Positions 8,625 through 16,747 of a stretch of 64,000 bases of DNA are shown here, one piece after another. Source of the DNA: Glycomyces sp. NRRL B-16210 (lineage in GTDB: Bacteria > Actinomycetota > Actinomycetes > Mycobacteriales > Micromonosporaceae); contig NZ_JOGR01000013.1 in the NCBI RefSeq assembly GCF_000719515.1, positions 124,001-188,000 of the forward strand, read 5' to 3'. The position numbers and the translations under genes were made by a program. The notes under the pieces are model-generated. The model searched no databases. It saw nothing but the letters and a program-made list of their open reading frames with translations, and had not been told where the DNA came from. How positions within the stretch are numbered: the first letter of the stretch is position 1; each line of letters starts with the position of its first letter.

Positions 8625-10204
8625 AACGCCGCAAAGGCACGAGCGACAGCCTGCTGACCAAGGCCGGAGGTGAGCTGGACGACCGCTTCAAGCTCGCCGG
8701 CCCGGCCCGGGTGCTGCTCAACAAGGTGTTCCCGGACCACTGGTCCTTCCTCCTGGGCGAGATCGCGCTGTTCTCGTTCATCCTGCTGCTGCTGTCGGGC
8801 ACGTTCCTGGCGCTGTTCTTCGAGCCCTCGATGGCCCACGTGACCTACGAGGGCGCGTACGTGCCGCTCCAGGGCGTGGAGATGACGAAGGCCTACGAGT
8901 CGGCGCTGGACATCTCCTTCGAGGTGCGCGGCGGCCTGATCATGCGCCAGATGCACCACTGGGCGACGCTGTTGTTCATGGCCTCGATCCTGATCCACAT
9001 GCTCCGGATCTTCTTCACCGGCGCGTTCCGCGCGCCGCGCGAGACGAACTGGATGATCGGCATCCTGCTGTTCTGGGTCGGCTTCTTCGAGGGCTTCTTC
9101 GGCTACTCGCTCCCCGACGACGGCCTGTCCGGCACGGGTCTGCGCATCATGGAGGGCATGACCCAGTCGGTGCCGTTCATCGGTCCGTGGGCTTCGGCGG
9201 CGCTGTTCGGGGGCCAGTTCCCCGGCACCTCGGTCATCTCGATGATCTACATCATCCACGTGTTCATCTTCCCGCTGATCCTCTTGGGCCTCATCGTGGT
9301 CCACGTGGGACTCGTGTTCGCGCAGAAGCACACGCAGTGGCCAGGACCGGGGCGCACCGAGCACAACGTGGTCGGCTTCCGGATGTTCCCGAACTACATC
9401 ATGAAGCAGGTCGGCTTCATGCTGTTCATCTGGGGCGTGATCGCCGCGATGGCGGGCCTGTTCCAGATCAACCCGATCTGGCTGTTCGGCCCGTACGAGG
9501 TGGCCGTGGTCTCGTCCGCTTCGCAGCCGGACTTCTACGTCATGTACCTGGACGGCCTGATCCGCCTGTTCCCGGCCTGGGAGTTCAGGGTGCCGCCGTA
9601 CTTCACGCTGCCGGCGGTGTTCTGGCCGGCGATCGCGGGCATGGGCCTGTCGGTGCTGCTGCCGCTGCTGTACCCGGCGTTGGAGCGGCGCTTCACGAAG
9701 GACCGCGGGCACCACAACCTGCTCCAGCGCCCGCGCGACAACCCGGCCCGCACCGGCCTGGGCGTCATGGTCGTGGTCTTCTGGGTGATCGGCACGGTCT
9801 CGGGCGGCAACGACGTGTTCGCCGAGAAGTTCCACATCAGCCTGAACGCGATGACCTGGGCCGGACGCATCGGCATCGTGGTCCTGCCGATCATCGCGTA
9901 CTACGTGACCTACCGGATCTGCCTGGGCCTCCAGCAGCACGACCGCGAGGTGCTCGCGCACGGCCTGGAGACGGGCATCCTGATGCGCGACCCGAACGGC
10001 CGCTTCTACGAGGTGCACCAGCCGCTGGCGGAGCCGGACGAGCACGGCCACACCGAGCTGGAGTACAACGGCTGGGTGGTCCCGAAGAAGATGAACCGCG
10101 TCGGTGCGCTGGAGCCTGCCGACAAGGGCTTCTTCAAGTCGATCGAGGAGCCGTCGGACAACGGCGGCGCTTCGCGGGACGAGATCGAGTCCGGGAAGCA
10201 CTAG
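8621..10204 (+). CDS. qcrB: cytochrome bc1 complex cytochrome b subunit
   Basis: A 527-residue polytopic membrane protein holding two b-type haems and the menaquinol sites. Haem-ligand histidine pairs are visible in MHHWATLLFMASILIH (about residues 111-126) and IHVFIFPLILLGLIVVH (about 211-228). The C-terminus has the extra hydrophilic extension typical of actinobacteria (GRFYEVHQPLAEPDEHGHTE). This subunit is the known target of imidazopyridine-type respiratory inhibitors in mycobacteria. GTG start overlapping the qcrA stop. A strong terminator follows 25 bp after the stop, closing the operon. Confidence 0.96.
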   Translation: MKRRKGTSDSLLTKAGGELDDRFKLAGPARVLLNKVFPDHWSFLLGEIALFSFILLLLSGTFLALFFEPSMAHVTYEGAYVPLQGVEMTKAYESALDISFEVRGGLIMRQMHHWATLLFMASILIHMLRIFFTGAFRAPRETNWMIGILLFWVGFFEGFFGYSLPDDGLSGTGLRIMEGMTQSVPFIGPWASAALFGGQFPGTSVISMIYIIHVFIFPLILLGLIVVHVGLVFAQKHTQWPGPGRTEHNVVGFRMFPNYIMKQVGFMLFIWGVIAAMAGLFQINPIWLFGPYEVAVVSSASQPDFYVMYLDGLIRLFPAWEFRVPPYFTLPAVFWPAIAGMGLSVLLPLLYPALERRFTKDRGHHNLLQRPRDNPARTGLGVMVVVFWVIGTVSGGNDVFAEKFHISLNAMTWAGRIGIVVLPIIAYYVTYRICLGLQQHDREVLAHGLETGILMRDPNGRFYEVHQPLAEPDEHGHTELEYNGWVVPKKMNRVGALEPADKGFFKSIEEPSDNGGASRDEIESGKH

Positions 10205-10228
10205 CACTACTAGGACTGGCATTAGTTG

Positions 10229-10260
10229 AAGAGGGCCCTGCCGTGAGGCGGGGCCCTCTT
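10229..10260 (+). terminator. rho-independent terminator of the qcrCAB operon
   Basis: 10-bp stem AAGAGGGCCC / GGGCCCTCTT with a 12-nt loop, followed by a short T-rich run. Confidence 0.8.
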
Positions 10261-10286
10261 TCGTCCTGTGGGTTGGCGGAGGGCGG

Positions 10287-10460
10287 GGTCAAGGCGGCGG
10301 CGACGAATGAGGACGGTTGTCATTCGGGGTCGGTGTTCGGCGTTCGTGGTTCGTGGGGGTCGCGGTCAGGGCGGCAGCGACGAAGGGGTGGTATTCGGTC
10401 GGGGTCCGATTGCGGCTTGCCGAATCTTGGCTGTTGCGGTCAAGGCGGCAGCGACGGTGA
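10287..10460. repeat. left array of degenerate repeats flanking the HNH gene
   Basis: Three copies of a motif like GGTCAAGGCGGCAGCGACGA begin at 10287, 10374 and 10438. The stretches between copies are also partly alike. The same motif in reverse orientation forms the array at 12597-12763 on the other side of the HNH gene. The rest of the 10261-10678 spacer is G/T-rich and holds no gene that I can support. Confidence 0.7.
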
Positions 10461-10581
10461 GGTGGTTATTTGGTGGGGGTTGGATTGCGGCGGTCTGGTC
10501 CCATTGACTCGCGGTTCATGTTGCCTCCCTTATCATCTCGAAGCGTATATGAATAGGCCTCATTGGATAGTTCACTCCTTT

Positions 10582-10598
10582 GGGTGATGCCGTCACCC
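10582..10598. promoter_or_regulatory. inverted repeat upstream of the HNH gene
   Basis: GGGTGA-TGCCG-TCACCC, about 80 bp before the start codon. It is a possible operator or 5'-UTR hairpin. TATATGAAT at about 10548-10556 could be a -10 region upstream of it. Confidence 0.35.
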
Positions 10599-10678
10599 TC
10601 CCCACCTGGCATCATTGATTCAGAACACCAAGTCGAAAAGCAGACGAACTTACGAGTCAGCGAAGGAGGCGAATCCCG

Positions 10679-12382
10679 ATGGCATCCACACTTCCTACAG
10701 CGGCAGAACGGCGAGCGGAAGCCGATGCCATCCGCGCCTCCCTGGACGACACCGCCGCACTCGTAAACGGCGCCTACGCCAATGCCCTTCGGCTCGTGAT
10801 GAACGCCTTCGACCGGAACGTCCACCGCGATCTGGACGGCTTCGCGGCTCAGCGGGACTGGCTCGTATCGAACTTCGACTTCACCGCCTCCGCAGCGGGC
10901 AACATCGCCTCGATCGCCAAGCTGTCCACCAAGTTCGCCCTCCTCGCTGACGCCGCGCTCACCGGCTACGCCCGCATCGACCAGGCCGCGTATGCCGCGA
11001 ACCAGTTGAACAAGACCCCCGCTAGCGCCCTGTTCGCCCGCACTCCTTTCAGGGCCCTGGTGCCTTCTCCCTTCGACCCCGAGACCATGTGCGCCACCCC
11101 TGAGGCCCTGGTGTGCGAGTACGCCGCTCACGCTTCCTTCCGGGAACTGCGCCGCCACCTCGCCGAACTGCATGCCGGTTTCGCCGAGGAGGCCGAACTC
11201 CTTGACGGACTCGGTGAAGAGTCCGTGCAGCACTTCGAGGTTCAAGAACTCGACGAAGGCGGCATGTGGGCCGTGAACGGGCTCCTCTCGGCCACCACAG
11301 GTGCCTTGTTGGACAAGTACCTCAAGACCGCCTGCCCTCCTCCTCGCCAGGACGAGACCGACCAGTACGGCGTTCTCCCTCCCCAGGCGAACCGCAATGC
11401 CGAGGCGATGCACCAGTTGCTGGCCGGATACGGCACTTCTCCCGAAGCGGTCACCCGCCACGGGCACACCGCCACTCTTGACTTGACCGTCGACATCGAG
11501 ACTTTGCAGGGCAAGGACACGGGCCGCCTGCCTCTCCTGGAGGGCCGCCCCATCTCGGTCGCCAGGGCCCGCCTGCTCGCCTGCGAAGCCGGGGTCATCC
11601 CTTCGGTGTTCGACTACGCCACTGGCGAAGCCGTGGAGCTGGGCCGAGCCCTCCGACTCCCCAACACCTCCCTGCGCCGCAAGCTGGAGCTTGAGCAGCC
11701 TGGAGGGTGCGCTTGGCAGGGTTGCGACCGTCCTGTCGCTTGGACCGAGGCGCACCACATTCAGCACTGGGCCGATGGTGGGCCTACCGTTGCTGAGAAC
11801 CTGATCCTTCTTTGCCGGTTCCACCACGGCCGCATCCACACCGCGAACTGGTCGGTGACCAAGACCGGTCCCGGCAAGGCCGTGATCGTCCACCACGACC
11901 ACGCGACCGGCGCTTCCACTCCTTGCTCGACCGATCTGGACCTCATCGAGGCTGACACGATCGACAAGGACGCGCACGGCTGCGGGTGCGCGGACTGGCG
12001 CACCGAGGCGGACATGGACGAGGCCTTCGCGGGCGCTGCCAAGAACTTCTTCCCCACTGGGCTGTACGAGTCGGAGTGGTCCGAGGCGATGACTCCTTGG
12101 CTGGAGAGCATCGCCGATGATCTGAAGGAGGCCAAGGCCTACTTCGACGGCGGGTCCGAAGCGGCACTGTACAACCCTGCGGGGTTGAGCACCTACCTTG
12201 ACGATGACTGCACTGATTCCGAAGAGGAAGTACTTCGGGAGCTGAAGCCTCCGCCCGAGGTCTATGGGGTGGGTCGATCGGTGAACGATCTGATCCCCTT
12301 CTTAGGCGGCCCGCCGGGGTGGCAGTCCCGGCGGGGGAGGAGCACGTACATCAAGCGCCTCCTAGCTCGAATCTCCCCATGA
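10679..12382 (+). CDS. DUF222 / HNH endonuclease protein (13E12 repeat family)
   Basis: 567 residues. The N-terminal two-thirds is a helical DUF222 domain. At about residues 343-390 is an HNH nuclease fold: CAWQGCDRP (zinc cysteines), EAHHIQHWADGGPT (catalytic His and metal ligands) and NLILLCRFHHGRIH. The family is multicopy in many actinobacteria and is known as the 13E12 or REP family in Mycobacterium tuberculosis. Its biological role is unknown, but it behaves as a genomic repeat element. ATG with AAGGAGG 9 nt upstream. Base composition is less C-biased at third positions than in the neighbours. Related repeats in opposite orientation lie on both sides. Confidence 0.88.
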   Translation: MASTLPTAAERRAEADAIRASLDDTAALVNGAYANALRLVMNAFDRNVHRDLDGFAAQRDWLVSNFDFTASAAGNIASIAKLSTKFALLADAALTGYARIDQAAYAANQLNKTPASALFARTPFRALVPSPFDPETMCATPEALVCEYAAHASFRELRRHLAELHAGFAEEAELLDGLGEESVQHFEVQELDEGGMWAVNGLLSATTGALLDKYLKTACPPPRQDETDQYGVLPPQANRNAEAMHQLLAGYGTSPEAVTRHGHTATLDLTVDIETLQGKDTGRLPLLEGRPISVARARLLACEAGVIPSVFDYATGEAVELGRALRLPNTSLRRKLELEQPGGCAWQGCDRPVAWTEAHHIQHWADGGPTVAENLILLCRFHHGRIHTANWSVTKTGPGKAVIVHHDHATGASTPCSTDLDLIEADTIDKDAHGCGCADWRTEADMDEAFAGAAKNFFPTGLYESEWSEAMTPWLESIADDLKEAKAYFDGGSEAALYNPAGLSTYLDDDCTDSEEEVLRELKPPPEVYGVGRSVNDLIPFLGGPPGWQSRRGRSTYIKRLLARISP

Positions 12383-12596
12383 GATTCGGGCCCATTGCCA
12401 TGCCCGGCGACCGAATAGCGGGAACACAACAGAGCACCCGGCCCTCATGGCCGCCCTGCCGCGGACCGCCGCAACCTCCCGGCCGCTACTGCACGTCGAA
12501 GGATGCAATCACCAAAGGCAGGTGCCTACTCAGGACTAGCGCGTAGGGCGAAGCCGCTGACCTCGCCGAAGTAGTTCCAAGCGATGATGTTCTTTT

Positions 12597-12763
12597 GTCG
12601 CTGCTGCTTTGACCGTGGCCATTGCGGGCATGGAGGTCGAACTGCGGCCCCTCGTTGCAACCTGCTCGTTCGTCGCTGCCGCTTTGACCGTGGCCATTGC
12701 GGGGCATGGAAGTCGAACTGCGGCCTCGTTCTCTACCCTGCTCATTCGTCGCTGCCGCTTGAA
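12597..12763. repeat. right array: 75-76 bp tandem repeats, inverted relative to the left array
   Basis: Two full units begin at 12597 and 12672 and a partial third at 12748. Each starts GTCGCTGCYGCTTTGACCG and contains ATTGCGG-GCATGGA-GTCGAACTGCGG. The first motif is the reverse complement of that in 10287-10460. The rest of the 12383-12792 gap has no gene, and no clear terminator for either convergent gene was found. Confidence 0.8.
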
Positions 12764-12792
12764 CCCTTACCGACACGGACCGCCGAGGGGCG

Positions 12793-14517
12793 TCAGAAGC
12801 GGTCGACCGTCGTTATGAGTTTTTCGGCCAGCTCATCCGGGTCGAGCTTCTCTCTCGCCAGTGCCAGGTACAGCGAGTCGAGGTCTGGGAAGCCCAGAGA
12901 CGATGCGACGCCGTGCAGCGGTTGTTCCCCTGCGAGCCCTCGCCCTCGGGCGATCAGCGACCGCCACAGGCGGTTCTTTCCGGCCTTCAGCTCGTCCTCG
13001 AAGCGCTGCATCGGGATGATCGGGAGCTCTCCGGTCGAGTCCAGGTCCTCGGTCGCGCCGAACCAGTCGTTGATGTGCAGTTGCGCCTCAGGGGTCTTGG
13101 CGTGGTCGAGCCACTGCTTCGAGGGCCCGTAGGGCTGCTCGGTGGTGAGCACCAGTTCCACGGCGTCGCCGTCGCGCAGTGGGCGCGAGAGTGGGGCGAT
13201 CTCGCCGTTCACGTACGCCGCGATGAGGCGGTGGCCCTTGGACGGTCCCGAACAATAGGCCACGTCGACGGGCGTGGAGGCCTTCGGTACGAGGACCTGC
13301 TCGCCGTCCCCGGTGAACACCAGGATGTCCTGGTCGGCGAGGTCGCAGCGGAGCGAGTCGAGGAACTGCCCGGAGTCGGCGACCTCGTGCTGCCAGTCGA
13401 GCAGGCGCTGAAGCCAGGGGAGCTGCACCTCGACCGGGTTCGCTGACTGCTTCAGGCCTGCGACGATCCCGATCTCGGCGGTCTCGTGCATCTCCTTGGT
13501 GCGAATGAGGAACTCGATCGTGGTGCCGCCCGGACCGGCCACCGCGGTGTGCAGGGACTGGTAGAGGTTGAACTTCTTGGCGGCGATGAGGTCGCGGAAC
13601 TTGCCGCCGACGGGCTTCCAGAGCTTGTGGATCGCCCCGAGTGCGGCGTAGCAGTCGGTCGGCGGGCCGTCGACGACGATGACCAGGCGCGGCGGATCGG
13701 CCGGGCCGGTGCCGGGGTGCTTCTGCATCTCGCGGAAGATCGAGTACGGGTGCCGGGGCCGGTCGAGGAGCCGCGCGGCGACTTTGAACTCGCGCAGCGT
13801 CCGGCGCACCTGGGGGGCGATGACGGCGACCTGGCGGCCCCGGTCGGACTCGGAGCCGAGGTGCTCCTTGATCCGCTGGAAGACGTCGGGCTCGAGCGTC
13901 TCCAGCACGATGTCCTCGAGCTCGCGCTTGATGACGTAGAGGCCGAGGCGGTCGGCGAGGGGGATGAGGACGTCCTTGGTGGCCTCGGCGATGCGGATCT
14001 GGCTGGGGCGCTTCTTGAACTTGATGGTCCGCATGTTGTGGAGCCGGTCGGCCAGCTTGATGACCATGACGCGGATGTCCCGCCCGGCGGTGAGCACGAG
14101 CTTGCGGAAGGTCTCGGCCTCGGCCGCCGACCCGAGGTGGATCTTGTCGAGCTTGGTCACCCCGTCGACCATCACGGCGATCTCGTCGCCGAAGTCGCCC
14201 CGGAGCGCTTCGAGGGAGTAGCTGGTGTCCTCGACGGTGTCGTGGAGGAGCCCGGCGGCGATCGTGGGGGTGTCCACGCCGAGGTCGGCCAGGATCGTGG
14301 CGACGGCGATCGGGTGGGTGATGTACGGCTCGCCCGAGCGGCGGGCCTGGCCCCGGTGCATCTGCTCGGCGATGCGGTAGGCGCGTCGGACCAGGAGCAT
14401 GTCGGGTTGCTCGCAGTGGGCACGGTGCGCCGCTTCGAGCTGCCCGACCTTGCCCGCGAGGTCCCACGGATCGTCGGGTTTGGCAGAGCGAGTAGCCGAA
14501 AGCAATGCGCGCAACAT
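12793..14517 (-). CDS. RelA/SpoT homologue, probably (p)ppGpp hydrolase with altered synthetase
   Basis: 574 residues: HD hydrolase domain (about 35-200), synthetase-like domain (about 240-355), TGS domain (about 395-460) and a short tail; no helical or ACT/RRM regulatory end. The hydrolase site looks intact: EPYITHPI (His68), LLHDTVEDT (His92, Asp93) and KLADRLHN (Asp157). The synthetase has RPRHPYSI and FNLYQSLHT, but where active enzymes read YDL[IV]A[VI]R with the metal-binding Asp, this one reads PRLVIVV (Arg277 in the Asp position), and a short stretch before it looks lost. I infer loss of synthesis. It may be equivalent to the second RSH protein (RshA) of streptomycetes. ATG with GGAGG 6 nt upstream. 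Confidence 0.85.
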   Translation of the reverse strand: MLRALLSATRSAKPDDPWDLAGKVGQLEAAHRAHCEQPDMLLVRRAYRIAEQMHRGQARRSGEPYITHPIAVATILADLGVDTPTIAAGLLHDTVEDTSYSLEALRGDFGDEIAVMVDGVTKLDKIHLGSAAEAETFRKLVLTAGRDIRVMVIKLADRLHNMRTIKFKKRPSQIRIAEATKDVLIPLADRLGLYVIKRELEDIVLETLEPDVFQRIKEHLGSESDRGRQVAVIAPQVRRTLREFKVAARLLDRPRHPYSIFREMQKHPGTGPADPPRLVIVVDGPPTDCYAALGAIHKLWKPVGGKFRDLIAAKKFNLYQSLHTAVAGPGGTTIEFLIRTKEMHETAEIGIVAGLKQSANPVEVQLPWLQRLLDWQHEVADSGQFLDSLRCDLADQDILVFTGDGEQVLVPKASTPVDVAYCSGPSKGHRLIAAYVNGEIAPLSRPLRDGDAVELVLTTEQPYGPSKQWLDHAKTPEAQLHINDWFGATEDLDSTGELPIIPMQRFEDELKAGKNRLWRSLIARGRGLAGEQPLHGVASSLGFPDLDSLYLALAREKLDPDELAEKLITTVDRF

Positions 14518-14958
14518 GAAAGCCTCCGATGCCCAAGGTTGACCGCATTCTAGATGTACAACGATTCCCGGTGAGAATCGACACTAGACGCTGTCGGATT
14601 TCGGCGGAGCCGCCGCGATCGGCGGATGACACAGCGTACCGGAATCGCGGGCGCCGCCGGAACCGCAAGCGCCGCAGATGAATGCGAGACGGCTCACGTC
14701 CGGATTGTCGGAACCCGGGTTTTCGTCGATGCGGACCTCGAGTCGCGCCGGGACTGCGGAGCGTCCCGACGTGCTTCTCAGGATATGGAAAGCGTTGGCA
14801 GCGAGGTGAGGGCGACCGTGGCGGCGATGAGAGCCGCGGTCCCTTCCTCCGGTGGCACCGGTTCCGCACTCCAGCGAGTGGGGGTCGGGCCTTCGAGTCG
14901 GTCGCGTTCGTTCAGTCGATTGCGGCCTTGGCGCAACGGCATCCCGGATCGGTCTGCT
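14518..14958. other. 441-bp spacer upstream of the RelA/SpoT homologue
   Basis: No gene is seen. On the minus strand TAGAAT (14547-14552) is a good -10 box about 30 nt before the start codon, with only a weak -35. The remaining 400 bp after the nuclease stop has no clear hairpin, repeat or ORF with codon bias. Confidence 0.4.
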
Positions 14959-16737
14959 TCAGCGGCGCCAGGGGCTTGGGTCGTGGGGGACCGCGCCGTC
15001 CCAGCGTTCGGCGCCGTCGAGGCGGCTGGCCCAGGCCCGCTCGCTCAGGACGATCCGCACCTCCGGGCGCGACAGCCAGTCGAGCAGCAGCCGCGTCTCG
15101 GCCGCATGGGCGGCGTCCACGACGTCCTCGACCGGCTCGACCACCCTTGCGGTCGCCCGCAGCCGCTCGATGTACGGCATCGGATCGGCCCGCGGCGGCG
15201 TCCGCACGGCCCCGGCGAGCAGGCCGTACCGGATCACCGCGACCTCCCAGCCGCCGCCCTTGGCCCGGCCAGCCGCGACTATCTCCCCGGCCGCCACGAG
15301 GCTCCTGACGCGGTGCGTGGCGGCGGCCAGCGCCAGGAACGCGCCGAGCTCGTCCCGCCGCTCGGCCGCGGCCTCGAAGCGCTCGGCCTCCGACAGCTCC
15401 GCGAGCCGCTCGGCGACCGCGTCGGCCACCGGCGTCGGGTCCCCGTCCATGGCACGGGCCGCGCGTTCGGCGATCGCGGCGTAGTCCTCGACCGAGACGG
15501 TGTGGCGGCACGGCTCGGCGCACTTGCCGATCTCGCCGAGCACGCACGAGGGCGAGAGCCGTTCAGGTGACAGCCGCGTCCGGCACGACCGGATCGGCAG
15601 GGCCGCCTCGATCGCGCTGATCGCCGCCTGCGCCTGCGTGCCGGAGGTCGGGCCGAGCCGGGGCGTGCCGGGCGCGGGGGGCTTACGCGAGACCGACAGG
15701 CGCGGGTAGGGCTCGTCGGTGAGGCGCACCCAGCTGCGGTGCTCGGGGAACTTCGCGGCCCGGTTGTAGGGCGGCTTGCCGCCGGAGATGAGCCGCAGTT
15801 CGGCGACGCCCGCTTCGAGCCGGTGCGCGCACTCGACCACTTCGACCCGTTCGGCGGAGGCGAGCATGTCGCGCAGGCGGCGGCGCTGCTCGGCGGCCGA
15901 GAAGTAGCTGCGGACGCGCGCGGCCACGTTCACCGACACCCCGATGTAGAGGGCCCGGTCGTCGGCGTCGCGGAAGATGTACACGCCCGGGGTGTTCGGC
16001 AGCCCGTCGGCGAGGTGGCGCTTGCGCCGTTGCAGCTCGGAGGGGATGGCCCGGCAGAACTCGACGAGTTCGGCGTCGGTGGCGACCCCGTGGCCCGAGG
16101 CGCGCTCGATGAGACCGTGCAGCACGGTGACGGTGGCGCGGGCGTCGTCCAGGGCCCGGTGGTTCGGGGTCACCGGCGAGCCGAAGAGCCGCGCGAGCGT
16201 CCCCAGCCGCCGGTTCGGGACCTCGCTCTTCTCGGTCAGGCGCCTCGCCAGCACCACGGTGTCGACCACGGGCGGGCGCGGCCAGCGCGTGTCGGTCAGC
16301 TCGCACGCGTGGCGCAGGAACCCGATGTCGAACCCGGCGTTGTGGGCCACGAGCGTGGCCCCGTGCGCGAACTCGAGGAACGCGGGCAGGACCGAGGAGA
16401 TGGCCGGCGCGTCGGCGACCATGGCGTCGGTGATGCCGGTCAGGCGGGTGACGCGCGGGTCGATGGCCTCGCCGGGGTTGACGAGTGAGCCGAACTCGCC
16501 GAGGACCTCGCCGCCCTTGACCTTGACCGCGCCGATCTCGGTGATGCCGCACGCGTCGGCGGCCAGTCCGGTGGTCTCCAGGTCGACCACGCAGAAGGTC
16601 ACTTCGGACAGCGGGGTCCCGAGGCTGTCGAGGGTCGGCTGCGTGAAGCCCGCGGTCCCTGAGCCGTCGCGAACCGTGCCGCTCCCGACCGCTCTGCTTC
16701 CAATCGGGCCGCTTCCGACCGCACCGCTTCCAGACAT
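14959..16737 (-). CDS. DEDDh exonuclease fused to UvrC-type GIY-YIG nuclease
   Basis: 592 residues. After a Gly/Ser-rich low-complexity start (residues 1-27), residues about 45-215 form a DnaQ-like 3'-5' exonuclease with DLETTG (Asp/Glu), HNAGFDIGF (Asp) and HRALDDAR (His, Asp). Residues about 240-330 are a GIY-YIG domain (GVYIFRDADDRALYIGVS), followed by a UvrC-like region with a possible UVR-type helical segment. The UvrC-C endonuclease and HhH domains are absent, as in Cho-like proteins. A role in DNA repair or processing is likely. ATG at 16737 lies 10 nt after the stop of the transglutaminase gene, so it may be the last gene of that operon; TAGAGT 7 nt before the ATG would also allow leaderless expression. 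Confidence 0.88.
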   Translation of the reverse strand: MSGSGAVGSGPIGSRAVGSGTVRDGSGTAGFTQPTLDSLGTPLSEVTFCVVDLETTGLAADACGITEIGAVKVKGGEVLGEFGSLVNPGEAIDPRVTRLTGITDAMVADAPAISSVLPAFLEFAHGATLVAHNAGFDIGFLRHACELTDTRWPRPPVVDTVVLARRLTEKSEVPNRRLGTLARLFGSPVTPNHRALDDARATVTVLHGLIERASGHGVATDAELVEFCRAIPSELQRRKRHLADGLPNTPGVYIFRDADDRALYIGVSVNVAARVRSYFSAAEQRRRLRDMLASAERVEVVECAHRLEAGVAELRLISGGKPPYNRAAKFPEHRSWVRLTDEPYPRLSVSRKPPAPGTPRLGPTSGTQAQAAISAIEAALPIRSCRTRLSPERLSPSCVLGEIGKCAEPCRHTVSVEDYAAIAERAARAMDGDPTPVADAVAERLAELSEAERFEAAAERRDELGAFLALAAATHRVRSLVAAGEIVAAGRAKGGGWEVAVIRYGLLAGAVRTPPRADPMPYIERLRATARVVEPVEDVVDAAHAAETRLLLDWLSRPEVRIVLSERAWASRLDGAERWDGAVPHDPSPWRR

Positions 16738-16747
16738 GCCCGCCACT

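Noticed and set aside
10287..10460. CRISPR array
   Set aside because: Repeats are degenerate, unevenly spaced and mirrored on the far side of the HNH gene; no cas genes.
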